DNA of 7,559 nt from the NCBI GenBank assembly GCA_003451975.1, contig DMIX01000437.1, positions 1 through 7,559 of the forward strand, in the 5' to 3' direction. The position numbers and the translations under genes were made by a program. Under the pieces are notes generated by a model. The model was not told the DNA's origin and did no database searches. It saw only the letters and a list, made by a program, of their open reading frames with translations. The DNA is from Propionibacteriaceae bacterium (GTDB lineage Bacteria > Actinomycetota > Actinomycetes > Propionibacteriales > Propionibacteriaceae). Positions 1-7,051 of the stretch are shown piece by piece (position 1 is the stretch's first letter; each line of letters starts with the position of its first letter).

Positions 1-731
1 CTCCCAGCGAGGTGGACAACGAAGAGACCGCCTTGATGACCAACTCGCAGACCTCGGCAGTGGTGGCCGCGTTGCGAGCCGCTGAGATCCCGGTCACCGA
101 ACTGCCGATGGTGCAGTCGGTGCAGACCTCCGGGGCGGCTGCCGGAATCCTGCAACCCGGCGATTTGATCTCGGCGGTGGACAATGTTCCGGTTACCGAT
201 CGCGCCTCGGTGTTGCAGGAGATCCAGAATCGACATGTCGGGCAGAAGGTGACGTTCACCATCACCCGCGATCAGGCGACACAGCAGGTCACTGTGACGA
301 CTCGCGCCAGTCTCAAGGCTCCTGATTACCCCTCGGTTGGGATCGAGATCTCCACCGGTTATGTGTATACGCCCAAGGTGACCTATGCCGTTGATCCTGA
401 CGTTGGTGGCGCCAGCGGTGGTTTGATGTTTGCCTTGTCGATCTACGACAAGCTGACACCGGGTGATCTGACGCAGGGCCGGGCCATTGCGGGTACCGGA
501 ACGATGGGTGCTGACGGCAAGGTGGGCGTGATCGGGGGAATCGCCGAGAAGCTCGCGGCTGCCTCTCGGGACGGTGCGACGGTGTTCCTGCTTCCCAAGG
601 ACAACTGTCAAAACGTCACGTCGGTGCCCAAGGGGCTGCGATTGGTCGCGGTCGACAACCTGGACGGCGCGATCGGAGACCTGAACGCCTTGAATGATCC
701 CAACACTGCTGCCGGCGTCCCGGGCTGCTGA
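1..731 (+). CDS. YlbL-type PDZ / Lon (S16) serine protease, 5' end outside window
   Basis: C-terminal 242 residues of a membrane-anchored PDZ-Lon protease, read in frame from base 3. The GTG at 12 is internal: the frame is open to the window edge, and the residues around it (NEETALMTNSQTSAV) match the stretch ahead of the PDZ domain in this family. Counting from the Val at 12, a PDZ domain spans about residues 34-98 (GILQPGDLISAVDNVPV). A Lon-type S16 domain spans about 105-225. The Ser-Lys catalytic dyad is visible as Ser135 in GGASGGLMF (codon 414-416) and Lys180 in GIAEKLAAA (codon 549-551). Family members run to roughly 340-370 residues, so about 100, including the N-terminal membrane helix and part of the region before the PDZ domain, are missing here. 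No ATPase module is present, as expected for YlbL-type rather than true Lon. The TGA overlaps the next ATG by one base, so the two genes are probably co-translated. The natural substrate is not deducible. Confidence 0.93.
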   Translation, partial: PSEVDNEETALMTNSQTSAVVAALRAAEIPVTELPMVQSVQTSGAAAGILQPGDLISAVDNVPVTDRASVLQEIQNRHVGQKVTFTITRDQATQQVTVTTRASLKAPDYPSVGIEISTGYVYTPKVTYAVDPDVGGASGGLMFALSIYDKLTPGDLTQGRAIAGTGTMGADGKVGVIGGIAEKLAAASRDGATVFLLPKDNCQNVTSVPKGLRLVAVDNLDGAIGDLNALNDPNTAAGVPGC

Positions 732-1231
732 TGAGTGAGGCATTGATCGCCGCGCTGATCGAGGTTGAGCGGCATGTGGCGAAGCTGGGCTGGGATCAGC
801 CGGCACGATTGTTCGCCCTGGTACGCACCAAGGAGCTCATCGAAGCCGAGCCCCACCTGGCCGAGGCCTTGGGCGCTGCTCGGCCGGATGGTTTCAGTTC
901 GGTGGAGCAGGATGAGTTCAGCGCTGGTGCCGATTTGGCGCAGACCTTGTCGGAGATCATGTGGCCGCCGGCCGTGGCGGGCTGTGTGTTGTGCGTGGAG
1001 CGGGCCTTTCTACCACCGGACGCGGAGGCGGATCTGCCGGAGGACCCCGACCGTGCCGCCGATGTCGTGGCAGAGCATCCGCGCCGGCTGGATGTGCGGC
1101 TCGTGGTCGGTGTGACCCGCGACGGACAGCGCCACGGGGTTGCCCGGGTTCGCGATGCCGGCGCGGAATTGCTGACAGGTACCGACTTGGTCCCAGCACT
1201 GACTGAGGCTCTGGCGCATACATTTGAGTGA
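731..1231 (+). CDS. PPA1309 family protein (uncharacterised actinobacterial protein)
   Basis: A 166-residue soluble protein without signal peptide, membrane segment or recognisable catalytic motif. I recognise it as the actinobacterial PPA1309 family from the N-terminal LGWDQPARLFALV, the central IMWPPAVAGCVLCVERAFLPP, the VAEHPRRLDVRLVV stretch and the C-terminal LTGTDLVPALTEALAHTFE. The protein is acidic, and its length agrees with full-length relatives as I remember them. The ATG at 731 shares its A with the upstream TGA and has no Shine-Dalgarno sequence ahead of it, so translation is probably coupled to the protease gene. No function is known to me. Its recurrent place between the YlbL-type protease and UPF0182 suggests a role connected with one of those envelope proteins, but that is inference from context only. 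Confidence 0.88.
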   Translation: MSEALIAALIEVERHVAKLGWDQPARLFALVRTKELIEAEPHLAEALGAARPDGFSSVEQDEFSAGADLAQTLSEIMWPPAVAGCVLCVERAFLPPDAEADLPEDPDRAADVVAEHPRRLDVRLVVGVTRDGQRHGVARVRDAGAELLTGTDLVPALTEALAHTFE

Positions 1232-1264
1232 ACCGAGTGGTTCGACGCCCGTCGGACCGACGAT

Positions 1265-1270
1265 GAGGAG
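1265..1270 (+). promoter_or_regulatory. Ribosome binding site of the UPF0182 gene
   Basis: GAGGAG lies 6 bases ahead of the GTG at 1277. This strong purine run supports the GTG start over the nearby out-of-frame ATG at 1263. Confidence 0.8.
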
Positions 1271-1276
1271 TGAGCT

Positions 1277-4171
1277 GTGAACGCGACGACGAGTGGCAGC
1301 CGCCGCGGTTTTGTGGTGCCCACCCTGCTGGTGCTGGCGGCCTTGATTGTGGTGTGGGTCATCTTCACCGAGCTGTGGACGACCAAGCTGTGGTTCGATT
1401 CGGTGAAGTATCCCCAAGTGTTCGCGACCATGCTCACCGCGCAGGTGATCCTCTTCGCGGCGTTCTTCACCGCGATGGCGTTGATGATCGGTGGCAACAT
1501 GTGGCTGGCCTTCCGGCTACGTCCCACCTTCATCCAGAATGGCCGCAGTGCGATGTTGGATCGTTATCGCGACCTGCTGGAGCGCAATTCCTGGCTGGCC
1601 ATTCTGCTGCCGGCAGCGTTCTTCGGGCTGATGGCCGGCGTAGGCGCCGCCGCTCGGGCAACCGAATACCTGGCGTGGTGGAACCGCACCCCGTTTGGAA
1701 CCGCCGATCCCTATTTCGGGCTCGACGTCTCGTTCTACATCTTCGAGTACCCGGTCTGGACCGACATAGTGTCCTTCCTGATGTCAGCCACACTGTTCTC
1801 TTTGATTGCCGCCGCAGCAGTGCACTTCGCGATGGGTGGGCTGATCATCGGACGCAAAGTCGATGCGGGCGAAGTGCGGGCGGCCCGCATCCATCTGTCG
1901 ATTCTGGGTGGTGTGCTGCTGGTCCTCTACGGCTTGAGTCAACTGCTCGGTCGCTACGGGATTCTTGTCCAGGACGGCACGTTGATCACCGGTATGCAGT
2001 ACACCGACGACCATGCCCAGGTCACTGCCAAGATCGTGATCGCGGTCATCGCCTTCATCTGTGCCGGGCTGTTCTTCGCCAACGGTTTCCTGAATCGCGC
2101 CACCATCCCCGGTGCCGGCCTGGTGCTGCTGGTGGTTTCGGGAATCATCGTCGGGATGATCTACCCGGCAGTGGTGCGTTCCTTCCAGGTGCTGCCCAAC
2201 GAGCCCGACAAGGAGCGGCCCTACATTCAGGCCAATATCACCGCCACCCGCGACGCCTTCGGCGTGGAGAACACCGACGTCACCGACTACAACGCAGACG
2301 TCCAGGTACGGCCGGGGCAGTTGAAGTCCGATGCCGAGGCGCTGCCGGGCATTCGTCTGATCGATCCGGCGGTGGTCTCGACGACCTTCGATCAACTCCA
2401 GCAGGTCAAGGGCTACTACTCCTTCCCCTCGGTGTTGGACGTGGATCGCTACCAGATCGGCGGCAAGGAGACCGACGCTGTGGTCGCCGCCCGCGAACTG
2501 GACATGACCAAGCTGCCCGACCGGAGTTGGAACAACGTCCACACCGTCTACACCCACGGCTACGGGCTGGTGGCCTCCTACGGCAACCGCCGCAGTTCGG
2601 GCGGCGATCCGGTCTGGATCGACGGCGATCTTCCTCCCACCGGCGAACTGGGCAGCTACGAAGGCCGGATCTACTACGGCGAGAACAGCACCAGCTATGC
2701 GGTCGTGGGTCGCGAGCCGGGTCAGGCCCCCATCGAGCTGGACACCCCCGGTGGCAGCTCCACCGGCCTGGAGACCTACAACGTGTATGCCGGCAGCGGC
2801 GGCGTTCCGATCGGGGATGCGTTCAGCCGATTGCTGTATGCCACCCATTTCACCGATCTCAATCTGATCCTGTCCGACCGGGTGAACTCGGCCTCCAAGG
2901 TGCTGTACGACCGGACGCCGCAGGAACGCGTCGCTCAGGTGGCGCCGTGGCTGACCTTGGATTCCAACATCTATCCCGCCGTGGTGAACCAACGTCTGGT
3001 GTGGATCATCGATGGCTACACCACCTCCGACAGCTATCCCAATAGTCAGCGGCAGTCGCTGCGGGCTGCCACCACCGATGCGCAGACGACCTTCGGCTCG
3101 GTACAGACCGACGAGACCATCAACTACATGCGCAACTCGGTGAAAGCCGTGGTGGACGCCACCGACGGGACGGTGCAGCTGTACGGCTGGGACACCACCG
3201 ACCCGATCCTGGCCAGCTATGAGAAGGTCTTCCCCGGCGTGGTGCAGTCCAAGGATGCGATCAGCCCCGAGCTGATGGCGCACTTGCGATACCCCGAGGA
3301 TTTGTTCAAGGTGCAGCGCCAGGTGCTGGCTCGCTATCACATGACTGATCCGAACGCGTGGTACCAGAAGTCTGATCTGTGGCAGGTGCCGAATGATCCG
3401 ACGAAGGCGACGACGTCCACCAACCCGACGACCGGCCAGTCGCAGACCCAGTCCTCGACCGGGCTGGAGCCGACTTACTACCTGTCAATCAAGTGGCCGG
3501 GTGACGATAGTGCGGTCTTCAGCCAGACGGCCGTGTTCGTCCCGAAGGACCGCTCGAACTTGGCGTCCTACCTGTCGGTGGTCGCGGAGGCGACCAGCCC
3601 CGACTACGGCACATTGCGAGTGCTGCGAATGTCGAGCACCCACCAGGTGGACGGCCCGGGTCAGACCTTCAATGCGATGACCTCCGATACCAAGTTCGCC
3701 GATCTGCTGCGTTCCTTCACCAACCAGGGTTCGGCAGAAGCGCGTTACGGCAATCTGCTCACCCTGCCGATGGGCAGCGGACTGCTGTACGTGATGCCCA
3801 TCTACACCAAACGTGAGGCGAGCACCGGCTCCTATCCGGCGCTGCGCTTCGTGGCGGTGCGGTTCGGCCAGTACGTGGGAATCGGCACGACTTTGCAGGA
3901 GGCCCTCGATGAGGTGTTCTCCGGTGATGCCGGCGCCTCCACCGGCGAGGGCGGGAACGGTTCCACCACACCCACACCCACACCCACTCCGACTCCGGGC
4001 TCCGGAGGCACTGATACCTCGGCCACCGCCGCTGTGGAGCTGAAGAAGGCCGAGGTCGCTTTCACCGCTGCCGACACCGCGTTGCGCAACGGCGACCTGG
4101 CCGAATACCAAAAGCAGATGGCTATCGCGAAGGCGTCGGTCGAGGCGGCCTTGAAGGCGTTGGGGCGCTAA
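1277..4171 (+). CDS. UPF0182 family (COG1615) seven-helix membrane protein
   Basis: A 964-residue integral membrane protein of unknown function, close to the usual UPF0182 length. Seven hydrophobic segments are visible at about residues 12-31, 49-73, 106-126, 161-188, 205-225, 250-268 and 278-300. The family-typical PYFGLDVSFYIFEYP (145-159), RSFQVLPNEP (301-310) and RPYIQANI follow the expected order. Residues after about 300 form a large, mostly soluble domain, probably extracytoplasmic, to about 880. Then comes a Gly/Ser/Thr-Pro linker with five Thr-Pro pairs (898-907), and a charged Ala/Lys-rich helical tail (about 918-964, including ALRNGDLAEYQKQMA). The GTG start has a good ribosome binding site and lies 45 bases after the preceding gene, consistent with one operon. 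The TAA overlaps the stop of the opposite-strand M16 gene. A transport or envelope role is plausible from topology, but no reaction can be assigned. Confidence 0.95.
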   Translation: MNATTSGSRRGFVVPTLLVLAALIVVWVIFTELWTTKLWFDSVKYPQVFATMLTAQVILFAAFFTAMALMIGGNMWLAFRLRPTFIQNGRSAMLDRYRDLLERNSWLAILLPAAFFGLMAGVGAAARATEYLAWWNRTPFGTADPYFGLDVSFYIFEYPVWTDIVSFLMSATLFSLIAAAAVHFAMGGLIIGRKVDAGEVRAARIHLSILGGVLLVLYGLSQLLGRYGILVQDGTLITGMQYTDDHAQVTAKIVIAVIAFICAGLFFANGFLNRATIPGAGLVLLVVSGIIVGMIYPAVVRSFQVLPNEPDKERPYIQANITATRDAFGVENTDVTDYNADVQVRPGQLKSDAEALPGIRLIDPAVVSTTFDQLQQVKGYYSFPSVLDVDRYQIGGKETDAVVAARELDMTKLPDRSWNNVHTVYTHGYGLVASYGNRRSSGGDPVWIDGDLPPTGELGSYEGRIYYGENSTSYAVVGREPGQAPIELDTPGGSSTGLETYNVYAGSGGVPIGDAFSRLLYATHFTDLNLILSDRVNSASKVLYDRTPQERVAQVAPWLTLDSNIYPAVVNQRLVWIIDGYTTSDSYPNSQRQSLRAATTDAQTTFGSVQTDETINYMRNSVKAVVDATDGTVQLYGWDTTDPILASYEKVFPGVVQSKDAISPELMAHLRYPEDLFKVQRQVLARYHMTDPNAWYQKSDLWQVPNDPTKATTSTNPTTGQSQTQSSTGLEPTYYLSIKWPGDDSAVFSQTAVFVPKDRSNLASYLSVVAEATSPDYGTLRVLRMSSTHQVDGPGQTFNAMTSDTKFADLLRSFTNQGSAEARYGNLLTLPMGSGLLYVMPIYTKREASTGSYPALRFVAVRFGQYVGIGTTLQEALDEVFSGDAGASTGEGGNGSTTPTPTPTPTPGSGGTDTSATAAVELKKAEVAFTAADTALRNGDLAEYQKQMAIAKASVEAALKALGR
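3968..3997 (+). repeat. In-frame hexamer repeat encoding a Thr-Pro linker
   Basis: Three copies of ACACCC (3968-3985) are followed by two of ACTCCG (3986-3997), all in frame and encoding (Thr-Pro)5 of the UPF0182 protein. It is a flexible linker between the large soluble domain and the C-terminal helical tail. The unit length of six keeps the frame if copy number changes. Confidence 0.85.
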
Positions 4172-5508
4172 AGCGAATGCTCGGTGACGGGCCAGCCGAT
4201 GTCGTTGAGCGGTCGGGTCAGCTCCTCGGCTGATCCGACCGCCACCAGTGTCAGTCGATCCGGCGGCAGGAGGCCGGCAAGGGCCTCGGTTGCCGAGGCC
4301 GGTGTGACCTGGGTGAGGGCATAGGCATTGGCATCGATGAAGTCTGCCGACACTCCCGCGGCGACCAGGGCCGCCAGATTCTGAGTGACGCCAGCCGCTG
4401 TGGAATACCGCAACGGCGAGCTGCCGGTGTAGTACCGCACCGCCTCCGACACCTCGGTCTCGGTGAGCGCGTGCTCGGTGATATTGATCAACTGCGCCGC
4501 CAACTGGACCGCCTCGCCGACCACCTCGGTGCGGAAGGAGCCTTGGACCGCGAGCAGCCCCGATGAGCGCATCGGCTGGTTCGTCAGATGCACCCCGTAG
4601 GTGAATCCGCGCTCCTCGCGGAGCACCCGGTTGAGACGGCTGAGGAAGGCACCGCCCACGGCATAGGTCGCTACTTGGAGGTCGGCCCAGCGTGGGTCGG
4701 TGCGATCGATGCCCAAAGCGCCCAGTCGTAGGTCGGCCTGGACCGCGCCGGGGCGGTCGATCAACCAGCGATGCGGTGCCCGCGGTTCCAAGGTGGGGTG
4801 CTGCGGGGTCACCGTGCCGGGAACCTGCCACCCGGAGAAGGCTGCGTCGACCCAGGCGTACACCTCGGCGGTGAGGTCGGCGGTGATGATCAAGGTGGCG
4901 CCTTCAGGGCGATAGTGGGTGGCGTGGAACGCGCGCACATCCTCCACTGTCACCCGCGCCACCCGGCTTGCCGACCCGCCGGCCATGCGTGAGGCGCGGA
5001 AGCGACGCGGCAGGCACGCCTTGCGGAAGGCGACCTGAGCCGACCGTGACGAACTGGCGAAGGTCTGTGCGATGTCGGCCAGTCGGAGCTCGCGGTGGCG
5101 CTCGACGTGGGACTCGGCGAGTTCGGGACTGCTGACCGCCTCGGCGAGCAGCAGCAGTGCTTGCGGCAGGGCTGCGGTGGGGACGTCGAGGAACAGCTGG
5201 CTGGCTGACAGGCCCACTGAACCGTCCAGGACCGCGCCGATATCCTCCAGCGCTTCACTGAAGCTGATGCCGGGGTGCTGGAGCGTGCCTTCATCCAAAC
5301 AGCGCTGGGTGATGGTGGCGACACCTTCGATGTCGCGCGGCTCGGAATTCAGGGGGATGTCCAGCGACAGGCACACCGAGGCGATGTGTTGACCGGGACG
5401 GTGGCAGATCAGGACTTCGAGACCGTTGTCCAGCCAGGATGTTCGCGGGAGCCCGAAGCGCCACCGTGGCGCCGGTGCCACCGTGGGCCGTTGGTCACGG
5501 CGTCGCAT
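4168..5508 (-). CDS. M16-family protein, non-catalytic subunit (HxxEH lost, Arg/Tyr pair kept)
   Basis: A 446-residue pitrilysin/insulinase-fold protein with two M16 halves, about residues 20-220 and 230-440. The zinc motif is gone. Aligned with the upstream gene's GWAHLFEHLMFSGS, this protein reads GVATITQRCLDEGT, so His-Glu-His are replaced by Thr65, Gln68 and Arg69. The C-terminal half keeps SRLNRVLREERGFTYGV, with Arg297 and Tyr304 at the positions used by M16 proteins to hold substrate. I chose the ATG at 5506-5508 because GAGG (5515-5518) lies six bases upstream. The longer option at 5518-5520 adds four residues and has no ribosome binding site. With the chosen start it overlaps the upstream M16 gene by 14 bases, so the two are an operon and probably form a heterodimer. 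No signal peptide is seen, so it is presumably cytoplasmic. Its TAG overlaps the UPF0182 stop codon on the other strand. Confidence 0.9.
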   Translation of the reverse strand: MRRRDQRPTVAPAPRWRFGLPRTSWLDNGLEVLICHRPGQHIASVCLSLDIPLNSEPRDIEGVATITQRCLDEGTLQHPGISFSEALEDIGAVLDGSVGLSASQLFLDVPTAALPQALLLLAEAVSSPELAESHVERHRELRLADIAQTFASSSRSAQVAFRKACLPRRFRASRMAGGSASRVARVTVEDVRAFHATHYRPEGATLIITADLTAEVYAWVDAAFSGWQVPGTVTPQHPTLEPRAPHRWLIDRPGAVQADLRLGALGIDRTDPRWADLQVATYAVGGAFLSRLNRVLREERGFTYGVHLTNQPMRSSGLLAVQGSFRTEVVGEAVQLAAQLINITEHALTETEVSEAVRYYTGSSPLRYSTAAGVTQNLAALVAAGVSADFIDANAYALTQVTPASATEALAGLLPPDRLTLVAVGSAEELTRPLNDIGWPVTEHSL

Positions 5509-6880
5509 TGCTTGCCTCATTTCGATAGTCGAGTTGGCAGCGTTGGTCGGGATTCAGGAACTGTCGAGTTGCCGCCTGAACCTGGTCAGCGGTTACCGCC
5601 GAGACCTCGGCGAGCCGATGGTTGACCCGATTCGGGTCGTCGTGGAGTGTGGCGTAGGCGCCGATGAGATCAGCCCGGCTGTCGAAGGAAGCCAAGCCGC
5701 TGAGCCACTCGCGGCGGAATTGAGCCTTGGCTCGGGCCAATTCGGCCGGGGTCGGGCCATCCTGGGCCAGCGCAGTGAGCTCGGCGAAGGCTGCGGTGAG
5801 CGCTGCGTCCAGGGACAGCCCGGGGATGGCGCGCACATGTAGCAGGCCCACCGAGTTGCCCCCGATGAGTCGCAAAGCCTGCCCGCCCGCGGCGGCGGCG
5901 AGTCTGCCATCACGGACGATTCGGCGATGCAGTCGGGAGGTCTGGCCTTGACCGAGGATCGCCAGGGCCAGGTCGGCCGCGTCGAATTCGGCGGTATCGC
6001 GGACCGGCAGCCGCCAAGCCAGGTAGCTGGCGGAGGCGGGCACTTCGGCGGCTACAGCCTGCTGTGGGACGCCGGTGAGCGGTGGTAGGGCAGTGGGCGG
6101 CTGCCGATGGCGGCGCTCGCCGCCAGGAAGCTGCCCGAAGGCGTGGGCGGCCTTGCGGAAGGCCTCCTTCGGGCTCAGGTCGCCGACCAGGGTGAGTACG
6201 GCATTGTTGGGGCGGTAGTGCTGGCGGAAGAACGCTGCGGCGGCCTGGGCATTGGCACCGGCGAGGTCGGCCTCGGTGCCGATGGTGGTGTGGCCGTAAG
6301 GATGGTCGGAGCCGAAGAGCATCACCGTCAGCTCGGTCATCGCCTCCCCGTAGGGGACATTGTCGTAGCGCTGGCGCTTCTCCTCGGTCACTACATCTCG
6401 CTGGGTGTCCACGCTGTCGTCGGTGAGGTGATCGGCCAGGGAGCTGAGTCGGTCGGCTTCCATCCACAAGGCGAGATCGGTTGCGCCGACCGGGACGGTG
6501 TCGAAGTAGTTGGTGCGATCAAACCAGGTGGTGGCGTTGACCGAGCCGCCCCAACTCTGCAGGAGTTGTAGATGCTCGCCGCTGGCAACGTGCGCCGAGC
6601 CGGAGAACATCAGATGTTCGAAGAGGTGCGCCCAACCGAACTGTCCGGGTTTCTCGTCGCGGGATCCGACGTCGTACCACAGGTTCACGGCCACTACCGG
6701 GACGCTGCGATCGGGACTGACGACGACCCGTAACCCATTGGGCAGGACTCGTTCGTGGATCGGATAGTCGACTACTTCGTCAAGCACCTCCCCATCACAC
6801 CACACCGGCCCGGCCTGATGCGCCATTGCATCAAGTCCGGGCCGGATTGGCAGTTCAGAGGATGCGGCACCATCGCTCAT
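5495..6880 (-). CDS. M16-family zinc metallopeptidase, catalytic subunit
   Basis: A 461-residue M16B-type peptidase with two homologous halves, about residues 40-245 and 265-450. The catalytic zinc site is intact: His85-Leu-Phe-Glu88-His89 (HLFEH), then exactly 76 residues to Glu166 in VVTEEKRQRYDNVPYGEA, the classic spacing for the third ligand. The C-terminal half reads SRLHRRIVRDGRLAAAAGG. Val322 and Ala329 stand where the partner protein has Arg and Tyr, so the usual substrate-binding pair is missing. No signal peptide or membrane segment is seen. The ATG at 6880 has no clear ribosome binding site. An ATG at 6826 (Met19) would also keep the whole fold, so the N-terminus is uncertain. It is the first gene of a two-gene operon with the non-catalytic M16 protein and is transcribed away from the NifX-like gene. 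Its substrate is unknown. Confidence 0.93.
   Translation of the reverse strand: MSDGAASSELPIRPGLDAMAHQAGPVWCDGEVLDEVVDYPIHERVLPNGLRVVVSPDRSVPVVAVNLWYDVGSRDEKPGQFGWAHLFEHLMFSGSAHVASGEHLQLLQSWGGSVNATTWFDRTNYFDTVPVGATDLALWMEADRLSSLADHLTDDSVDTQRDVVTEEKRQRYDNVPYGEAMTELTVMLFGSDHPYGHTTIGTEADLAGANAQAAAAFFRQHYRPNNAVLTLVGDLSPKEAFRKAAHAFGQLPGGERRHRQPPTALPPLTGVPQQAVAAEVPASASYLAWRLPVRDTAEFDAADLALAILGQGQTSRLHRRIVRDGRLAAAAGGQALRLIGGNSVGLLHVRAIPGLSLDAALTAAFAELTALAQDGPTPAELARAKAQFRREWLSGLASFDSRADLIGAYATLHDDPNRVNHRLAEVSAVTADQVQAATRQFLNPDQRCQLDYRNEASNATP
5515..5518 (-). promoter_or_regulatory. Ribosome binding site deciding the start of the second M16 gene
   Basis: On the minus strand GAGG is followed by CAAGCA and then ATG (5508-5506), an ideal spacing of six. 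The in-frame ATG at 5520-5518 overlaps this motif and has only CGAA-type sequence ahead of it, so the downstream ATG is preferred. Confidence 0.65.
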
Positions 6881-7051
6881 GAACTATCTGGTGAGGGGTG
6901 TTTCTTCAGTTGGCATCACCAGTATTGGTGTCGGTGGAGCCGGATGAAAATGCGCAATCCTGCCAGTGACAGGCATACGTAGCCCCGTAACTTCGGGCGC
7001 GTTCGCCTCTGGCCTAGCATGTGGGCGAAGCCTAGGTATGAAGGAGAACCC
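6881..7051. promoter_or_regulatory. Divergent intergenic region between the M16 operon and the NifX-like gene
   Basis: These 171 bases separate two outward-facing genes and must hold both promoters unless one is internal. Two symmetric elements are visible: CACCA-GTAT-TGGTG at 6917-6930, and an imperfect 15-base palindrome TGCCAGTGACAGGCA at 6961-6975. Neither matches an operator I can name. For the minus strand, GATAGT (6888-6883) resembles a -10 box (4 of 6) but sits only two bases before the annotated ATG. For the plus strand, TAGCAT (7015-7020) is a possible -10 box with only a poor -35 (TTCGGG, 6992-6997) 17 bases upstream. I see no credible small gene or riboswitch here. Confidence 0.5.
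7041..7046 (+). promoter_or_regulatory. Ribosome binding site of the NifX-like gene
   Basis: AAGGAG is followed by five bases and then the ATG at 7052. This is the strongest Shine-Dalgarno sequence in the window. It rules in the 7052 start over the in-frame ATG at 7019, which would place this motif inside the coding region. Confidence 0.85.

Noticed and set aside
12..14. GTG as the true start of the protease gene
   Set aside because: The frame is open to the window edge and the expected N-terminal membrane helix is absent. The GTG is an internal Val codon.
796..1533. 245-codon minus-strand open frame opposite the PPA1309-family gene
   Set aside because: Ser/Arg/Thr-rich shadow spanning two real plus-strand genes and their junction.
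1270..3045. 591-codon plus-strand open frame overlapping the UPF0182 gene
   Set aside because: Out-of-frame shadow with Arg/Gly/Ser/His-rich low-quality protein. It lacks its own well-spaced ribosome binding site, and UPF0182 explains the region.
1784..3340. 518-codon open frame on the minus strand inside the UPF0182 gene
   Set aside because: Antisense shadow caused by GC-rich codon bias. Its translation is rich in Gly/Val/His/Asp without a recognisable domain, while the plus-strand protein is clearly conserved.
3968..3997. Possible CRISPR-like or other DNA-level repeat array
   Set aside because: The repeat is a short uninterrupted hexamer run in frame with the coding sequence and without spacers, so it is a protein linker.
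3485..4831. 448-codon minus-strand open frame across the UPF0182/M16 junction
   Set aside because: It runs out of frame through two well-supported genes, and its protein is Arg/Gly/Pro/His-rich with no recognisable domain.
6755..6982. 75-codon plus-strand open frame crossing the M16 5' end and the divergent region
   Set aside because: Mostly antisense to the conserved M16 N-terminus, with no ribosome binding site and no recognisable protein.
7019..7021. ATG as the start of the NifX-like gene
   Set aside because: It would add 11 unconserved-looking residues encoded by the AAGGAG ribosome binding site region. The ATG at 7052 is ideally spaced from that site.
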